Both the position numbers and the translations under genes were made by a program. The notes beneath the pieces were generated by a model that was not told the origin of the DNA, searched no databases, and was given only the letters and a program-made list of their open reading frames with translations. A stretch of 64,000 bases of DNA from Symbiodinium natans. Lineage: Eukaryota; Sar; Dinophyceae; Suessiales; Symbiodiniaceae. The stretch spans positions 1 to 64,000 of the forward strand of contig CAJNDS010000058.1 in the NCBI GenBank assembly GCA_905221605.1, written 5' to 3'. Below are positions 57,886 through 64,000 of the stretch, piece by piece; the stretch's first letter is position 1, and each line of letters begins with the position of its first letter.

Positions 57886-60673
57886 TAAACCCTTACTCCC
57901 TTGTGAACCCTGTGTAATCCCCATACACCCTACTACAAACCCCAAAAACACAAAACCCTAAACCCTAAAGGCCCTGACTTAAGTCGCGCCTTGGTGCCGC
58001 CTTTCTTGTCAGGGTGGTGCAGCAGCGCCTGCAGAACACTTAGGGTTTCGGGTTTCTTGGGTTTGGGTTTGGGGTTTCTTGGGTGTAGGGTTTAGGGTTT
58101 AGGGACTTGAGTTTTTTCGGCTTAGGGACTTGGGGTTTTAGGGCTTGGGATTCGGGGTTTAGGGATTTAGGGTGTGGGATTCGGGGTTTAAGTTTAGGGC
58201 TAGGGATTTAGGGTTTATAAAGGGTGTAGGGTGTAGGCACAAACGGATCGAAATTCCTGCACCGACATCAAGTACGGTTAAGAAATGCTAGTATCCTCCT
58301 AAATTTACCCTCTCCAAAAAGAGGCCTACATACACAAACCCTAAACCCAACGTTACCTTGTTTTAGGATTCTGAAGGTAGCTAGGAATCCTGAGGAACAC
58401 GAGCGAATCTAGAGAGAACTGGGTTGCATGTCGAGCGCATCCATTAAGGACCCTGTGACGTTTGGAGCTCTGGGGCCTCATCCCCAACAAGGTACCCGGA
58501 CTCGGACCCTGTTGATTCTTGGCATGTCTGAAGCAAAAGGCCTCAAACTCCGGGTGCACACCTGGGTTATACGATTTAGAAAAACAGGGTTGGTTGCCGG
58601 ACTCCTCGATGTGTTTGGACCAACAGGCCTCAAACAGCAGGTGAAAACCAGGGTCGACGATTCTGAGGGCTTACAGGCACCTGCACAGGGCCTCAACATA
58701 CCTAGTTGCTGAGTTCTCAAGCCCCCCAAAAGTGTACACTTTCAGTTCTATAGAGAATTTAATATCCCAAAAGGTGTAAAAGGAACCACGCTCCCTAAGC
58801 CCTAAACGCTAAACCCTTATTGCCTTGCCTGCTGCTTGAAGGCCAGGCGAATGTCAGCCAGCGTGGCGGTGCATGGCACCGCGAGGACTTCGTAGTGGCT
58901 GAGGCCAGTCATGCCCAAGCCATTCCGAAACGCTAAACCCTAAACCCTAATTCCTAAACCCTAAACCCTAAACCTCCAACCCTGAACCCTAAAGCCTAAC
59001 CCCTCAATCACTCAGCCCTCGAACGCGGGTCCACATTGACGTCTTGTTTTCTCACTGTACTTAGGGTGTAGGGTTTAGGGTTTAAGATTTAGGGTTTAAC
59101 TTGTATAGTTTGTGTTTACTTACCTGCTTCTTTTGCGAAAGCGAACGAAGCTGTGCAGAATGGCTGCCTGCCCAGCTGGGTAGAAGTAGCCCTAGTCTCC
59201 AAGCATTGAAGCCCCAAAACCAAAACAAAATCTAACCTGCCGGGAGGGAAGGGGAGGCGCAAGGTTAGGTCTGGCATCTACATGCTAAGAAGCTACCATG
59301 ACCCTGCAATTTATTCATAGCGTTCAGTAGACACTCTAAGCCCTAAACCCTAAACCCTAAACCGCGTAAACCCTAAACCCTAAACCCCTAAACCCCCTAA
59401 ACCCCTAAACCCCCTAAACCCCTATAAACCCCTAAACCCCTAAACCCTAAACAGAACCGGGGGAGATCAGACCAAATCCACTCCTGGCTGCGAAGCGGCG
59501 GTGCTGGAGGTTGCTTGAAATCTAAAATTAGGGTTTAGGGGTTTAGGGTTTAGGGTTTGGGGGTTTTGGGGGGTTTTGGCTTCCAAACCCAGGGTTTAGG
59601 GACGCAGCTGCGAACTCACTATATAATCCCGTGCGGGTAAAAACAATCATAGACCCAGCGCAGGCAACAACCCCAACACAGCACAAAAAACAACTCACAC
59701 ATACAAACAACACCAAAAGTTAAAACAACAAACGCCGCAAAAACAAAACATCAAGAAGCAGGTCACTCAAAACAGAAGACCCCCACCCCCCCCCCCCACC
59801 CCCCCTTCCGTATAGGGTTTAGGGTGTAGGGTGAAGGGTGTAGGGTGTAGGGGTAAGGTTTCCCTCCCCCACCCAGCCCCCACCCACCCACCCCTTCCGC
59901 ACCAGGCGCCCCTGCGTTCGCCTCGACGGAGGTCCTTGAGGATAAGGGGCTTCAAAGACCCCTCAATCACGGAAAACCCTGCTATAGGGGTCGGACATAT
60001 TACTAAATAGTATTCCCTTAGGGTCCCTTTGTAGTTCTACTATAAAATAACCCCCCAAAACCTATTCTAATTAGGGTTTAGGTACTTCATGGTGCCTCAG
60101 GCGTATCGGCGGCTGGGGCGTGAGGGCCTCACAGTTGGGGTTAACTCTGTACACCTTAAGCAGAGGCGGGGTAAACTCTATAAAATTCTCAACCCTAGAC
60201 CCTAGACCCTAGGCTCTACGTTACTTGGCCGAAGAAACGGAGCATGCGATCCAAAATGCCCGGAAAATGTTTCAGTGGCGCGCCCGCATCTGAACCTGGG
60301 CAATGTCCCGGTCCCCGCGGTGGCAGTTTCGGCAGTGGCGCAACTTTGGGAACCCTACACCCTAAACCCTAAACCCTAAACCCCTAAACCCTAAACCCTG
60401 CCCCTGCTGCGATCTCTACAGGCACCACCCACGTCCGCTTCCACAGCTAGCACCCTGAAACTCACGCTATGATTAGGGCTTCGGGTTTAGGGTTTAGGAT
60501 TTAGGGCTTAGGGTCAAGCCTATAGAGGTCCACATCGTAACACAAACCCCTACAGCCTTTAAGCCCTGTAGATCCTCTAACCCCTCAAGCCCCCCATCCC
60601 CAGAGCCCGATTCTCCCCTGGTAAGATCTCTTCAGAGATCGAGTTTGGGGTTCAGCGTTTACGGTTTAGGGTC

Positions 60674-60782
60674 TTAGGGTTTTAGGGTTTTAGGGTTTAA
60701 GGTTTAGGGTTTTAGGGTTTAGGGTTTTAGGGTTTTAGGGTTTAGGGTTTTAGGGTTTAGGGTTTTAGGGTTTAGCGTTTAG
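60674..60782 (+). repeat. Mixed TTTTAGGG / TTTAGGG block
   Basis: Octamers and heptamers alternate irregularly over about 110 bases, a smaller version of the 7557-7947 block on the opposite strand. Confidence 0.9.
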
Positions 60783-61019
60783 GGGGTTTAAGTTTTGAGC
60801 CTAGGGTTTGGGGTTCCGGGTTGGGGTTGGGGCGTTTAGGGTTTAAGATAGGGGGGCCCCCTGAACGGAACCCTTCGAGGGACCATGACAAGAGACCCCC
60901 AGGGGCTACATCCGGGGCTACGTTGGGACTACGTGAGACATAGGACTTCTCGCAATCCTTACAAGCACCCTTAAAGTGCACAACCTTTAGTGGTTTAGGG
61001 ATTCGGGCCCGAAACCCTA

Positions 61020-61110
61020 ACCCCTAACCCCTAACCCCTAAACCCTAGCCCCTAACCCCTAACCCCCAACCCCTAACCCCTAACCCCTAAACCCTAACCC
61101 TAAACCCTAA
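61020..61110 (-). repeat. CCCCTAA variant block
   Basis: About ten units of CCCCTAA with a few CCCTAAA and CCCCTAG forms, a different local variant of the telomere unit. Confidence 0.88.
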
Positions 61111-61627
61111 ACCCTAAAGTGCTGGGTTTCGGCCTAAGGGTTCGTAAGGCCAGTTCTAAAGCATGACCGTGCCTTCGACGATCCCTGTTCTCATGCTGTC
61201 CCTGCTGATGAGAGAGGGGCTTAGGGTTTAGGGTTTAGGGCTTAGGGTTTAGGGCTTTATAGTGCTTGGGCTCAGAGTTTAGGGCTTTTGGAGCTGAGGG
61301 CTTCCCGGGCTTAGGATGTATGATTCTGGGTTGAAGGTTTTAAGCTCAAAGAGCAAAGGACTAAAGGTCGAGGACTTCAGCGCCCTAAGCCGTTTAAGCC
61401 CCGCAAGCCGTGTACTTAAATCACTAAACCCCCCCCCTCCCTGGAGCTTCGGCCTTCGAGCCCTAAACCCTAAGCCCCAAACTCTTGAGCGGTAGGAAAT
61501 CAAGACCGAGAGACGGAACCGGGATTCTCGAACATGGGCGCATTCCTGGCTTTGGGGGTTTAGGGTTTGGGGGCTTCATTTGGGGGGCTTGGGGCTTAGG
61601 GAGGCTGTCGGGGTTGAGGCTGTAAGG

Positions 61628-61660
<33 letters not shown>

Positions 61661-62028
61661 GGGGAGGCTTTTGAGGGTTTTGGAGTTGGTTCCAGGGATT
61701 CCCAATATGTGGATGCACATTCCATCAACCCATAGCCCTGTTTAGGGTTTAGGGTTTAGGCTTTAGGGTTTAGGGTTTAGGGGTTGATCTAACCTAGGGG
61801 CCCTTGCCCTTAAACCTTAAACCCTAAACCTTCTGGGGTCTCTACTCTCACATTTTCCTTTAACTCAGCACCAAACAAAGAACAAGAACGTCAACTCGCG
61901 CCTATGAAGCTTTGAGGTAGCATGTCGATTTAGGGTTTAGGGTTTAGGGCTTAGGGTTTAGGCTTTGGGGTTTCCGTTGGACTCTGTCTATCTACGGCTT
62001 GATGCGTGTCAAATACCTACGAAGCTGG

Positions 62029-62195
62029 AAATCTGCACAACATTCCTAGACATCATCCTCTTCAACCCAACCAGGGAACATGTATATAAATATAAACAAA
62101 TATAAATATAAAAATATCATTCTAAGTATAAATCTACATATAAATCTACATATATATAGACATATATATATATAGTATCCCAACGGGACCTGCCC
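62029..62195 (+). CDS. Repeated coding-like module, copy c, interrupted
   Basis: NIPRHHPLQPNQ corresponds to NVPEDDPLKP of copy a. It is followed by about 90 bases of TATAAA-rich sequence, then CCAACGGGACCTGCCCAGCC, equivalent to the PQGP part. The coding frame is suggested by third-position differences among the four copies. Confidence 0.35.
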
Positions 62196-62498
62196 AGCCT
62201 AACCCTAAACCCTAAAACCTGAACACTAATCAAAACTACTACGCAATACAGGAAATCGAGTAACAGGTTGGATGTCGTAGGGGGTTAGGGCTTTGGGTTC
62301 AGGGTTTAGAGTTAGAGTAGAACTGGGGCACCCCAAGAAACTCCTCAACCCTTCTGAAACACTCGACGGCGCTGCCGGTCGTAGTCTTTGTCCTTGAGAT
62401 CCTCCAAACGTCACGTCATGGCTGTTTTGGTTTAGGGTTTGAAGGGTTTACGGGCTAGTGTTTAGGGCTTAAGAGTTTAGGGTTTAGGCTTTTGGAAG

Positions 62499-62733
62499 GT
62501 TTGAAGAGGGCGCGGCCACAAGGCTTGGCAAAGGGGTCTACTGCGCAAAATTGTTCTGTGGTGCCCACAGTAAAAACACATATGGGTGGTTGTCAAAATT
62601 ATGGTCCCTTTTTGGGCACCCTAAATATTAGGTGCCGTATTACAATAGGGATCCAAAAAGGGACCATAATTTTGACAACCACCCATATGACTCAGCACTA
62701 AACCCTGGTCACCAAAGCTTTAGCTCAAGCAGA
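62499..62733 (+). CDS. Two-exon candidate with an F6 element as intron
   Basis: The plus-strand exon 62499-62569 reads FEEGAATRLGKGVYCAKLFC and ends at GTAAAA. An F6 element fills the gap, and exon 62696-62733 follows ATGACTCAG and reads LNPGHQSFSSSR to a GTTTAG donor. Phase agrees across the gap. RLGKGVY recalls the GKGVYFA block of ADP-ribosyltransferase (PARP) domains, but the match is short and I hold it only as a hint. Confidence 0.35.
62579..62690. mobile_element. MITE-like element, family F6
   Basis: CATATGGGTGGTTGTCAAAA and the inverted TTTTGACAACCACCCATATG form near-perfect arms; the whole is close to a hairpin of 110 bases and closely resembles 45703-45811. Low divergence suggests recent activity. 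Confidence 0.87.
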
Positions 62734-63805
62734 GTTTAGGGTTTAGGGTTTAGGGTTTAGGGTTTAGGGTGTAAGGCTTCGGGTTTAGGGTGTGTCAGAG
62801 CATAATATAACATGCGATCTTTGGACCTGTGCATAGCTACTTCAGTAGTTTATGTACCCACCACAATTCCAATGATTCTGGGCAATCCCATATTGGCAAT
62901 ACGTACGGGTAGCTCTCTAAGCTAGAGGCCATTTTGGGACCCGCATATTTCTGTTGGGGACCATAAACCACAAATAGACCACGAAACTGAAGAGTTGCCC
63001 ATATTGTTTGCTTAGGATTTAGGGCTGAGGGCTTCGGGTGTTGAGCTTGGGGAGTTGGGGTTTAGGGCTTGGGGTGTAGAATCGAGGGCTTAGGGCATAT
63101 GGCCGAAGTGGTCTTGGGTTGGGTTCAGGGTTTTGGGTTAAGGGTTTAGGCTTTAGGGTTGACGGCTTCGGGTTTCGGGTTGTTTGGTGTTTTAGGGTTT
63201 AGGGTTGACCTGACAGAATTGGGGGTCGTCGCTGGCCCCGGGGGAGGAGCAGTCATGTCCTTGTCTGGAGTCTGGTGCCCCATGGCGGGGGAGGGACCCG
63301 ACACCCTAAACACCCTAAACCCTGAACCCGAAACACCCTGTACCAGAAACCCTGTAAGCCTTGTCAGCATAGGGGGTCCTGTAGTTTGGCGGCGTCCTTC
63401 CGATCCTTGCCAAGGCGCTGCCGAATGGGCCTGGGCAGGCATAAAGCCGCACGCTCCCGAAATCCGACAGTCGAAACCCTAAACCCTAGCCCCAAACCCT
63501 AGCCCCAAACCCTAACCCCCTGTATAAACCCTAAACCCTAAACCCTACACACCCCAAGCCCTATGCGCCCCAAGCCCGGAACCAGGACTTCATAGGCCCG
63601 CAAGCCCTTGCTTTAGCCTCGAAACCCTCAACCAGAAACAAGGACCCAGCATCCTGCGAAGTTCAGGGTTTAGGGGTTTAGGGTTTAGGGTTTAGGGTTT
63701 AGGCTTGAGACGAAGCACTCTGAATCCTAGCCTCTTACGGACTGGCTGAATTTTAAGCCCTAAACCCTAAACCCTGAGCCCTGAGCCCTAAACCCTAACC
63801 CTGAG
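62734..63805. repeat. Heptamer mosaic
   Basis: Tracts at 62734-62770, 63475-63545 and 63662-63705. Unique islands 62800-63010 and 63205-63300 plus 63340-63475; the last two are open on both strands (63159-63482 plus, 63146-63442 minus) and undecided. Confidence 0.55.
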
Positions 63806-63807
63806 CC

Positions 63808-63860
<53 letters not shown>

Positions 63861-63998
63861 ACCCCCAACCCTCAACCCTCAACCCTCAACCCTGAGCCCT
63901 CAACCCTGAGCCCTCAGCCCTCAACCCTCGACCCTCGACCCTAAACCCTAAACCCTAAACCCTAAACCCTAAACCCTAAACCCTAAACCCTAAACCCC
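63806..63998 (-). repeat. CCCTCAA variant array passing into CCCTAAA
   Basis: 63806-63937 is about 18 units of CCCTCAA (with CCCTGAG, CCCCCAA and CCCTCGA variants), then pure CCCTAAA to the window end. The unit switch is abrupt, pointing to local amplification of one variant. Confidence 0.93.
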
Positions 63999-64000
63999 AA

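Larger units (their letters stand above)
57886..62028. repeat. Heptamer mosaic
   Basis: Tracts at 58030-58230 (decayed), 58930-58995, 59335-59455, 60355-60400, 60660-60850 (many TTTTAGGG), 61010-61115 (CCCCTAA variant), 61215-61265, 61735-61790 and 61925-61975. F10 at 58703-58783, F9 at 59985-60076. C and G runs at 59779-59798 and 61630-61659. Island 58370-58700 is open on both strands and has two tandem copies of an AGGCCTCAAAC-containing segment. No gene assigned. Confidence 0.55.

Noticed and set aside
58428-58729. Long frames on both strands in island 58370-58700
   Set aside because: The island contains two degenerate tandem copies of a roughly 85-base segment, which keeps several frames open; no motif or splice support.
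1-64000. A true chromosome end
   Set aside because: Heptamer tracts at both window edges are short, decayed or of mixed orientation, and similar tracts occur throughout; nothing marks a terminus.
1-64000. CRISPR array, operon, tRNA, rRNA or spliced-leader RNA genes
   Set aside because: No regularly spaced short repeats with unique spacers, no cloverleaf or rRNA core sequence, and no match to the dinoflagellate spliced-leader sequence on reading through.

Overview
The window looks like nuclear DNA of a eukaryote, most likely a dinoflagellate or a close alveolate relative. The plant/alveolate-type telomere heptamer (CCCTAAA on one strand, TTTAGGG on the other) is scattered in many short tracts across nearly all of it. 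There are no bacterial-style operons and no long intact genes. A broken reverse transcriptase with the copia-type core seen in dinoflagellate elements lies near 57.7 kb. The organism call is an inference; no rRNA, tRNA or spliced-leader gene was seen to confirm it.

Layout: 1-12.4 kb is a mosaic of 50-200 base unique islands, heptamer tracts in both orientations and short palindromic (MITE-like) elements. It includes two exon chains that I could assemble on the minus strand (2177-4152 and 4529-5101), a perfect 164-base tandem duplication and a 390-base block of the octamer variant CCCTAAAA. From 12.409 to 22.994 kb lies a highly homogeneous satellite of about 795 bases per unit. Each unit has a 560-base module A with a 270-base imperfect palindrome at its core and a 236-base module B with inverted ends. 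Four orientation switches occur inside the array, all at A/B junctions, and the array has essentially no telomere heptamers. From 23 to 64 kb the mosaic resumes, with exon-like islands at 29.66-31.95 kb and 35.2 kb (minus) and 62.5 kb (plus), a coding-like module repeated at 34.9, 37.7, 40.0 and 62.0 kb (plus), GC-rich and 'AGGCCTTGAGGCC' minisatellites, and very long C or G runs.

The most unusual result is that at least nine heptamer tracts, some of them together with a MITE-like element, sit between direct repeats of 8-19 bases, as does one MITE on its own. Removing the insert plus one repeat copy restores a plausible uninterrupted sequence. The tracts therefore look inserted, either by telomerase-type repair of staggered breaks or as part of introner-like intron gain, rather than being relics of chromosome ends.

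Limits: most islands are short and GC-rich, so several frames are open on both strands. Single-exon strand and frame calls are weak. I rely on phase agreement between neighbouring exons, on codon-position substitution patterns and on recognisable motifs. No complete gene with a known function can be assigned.
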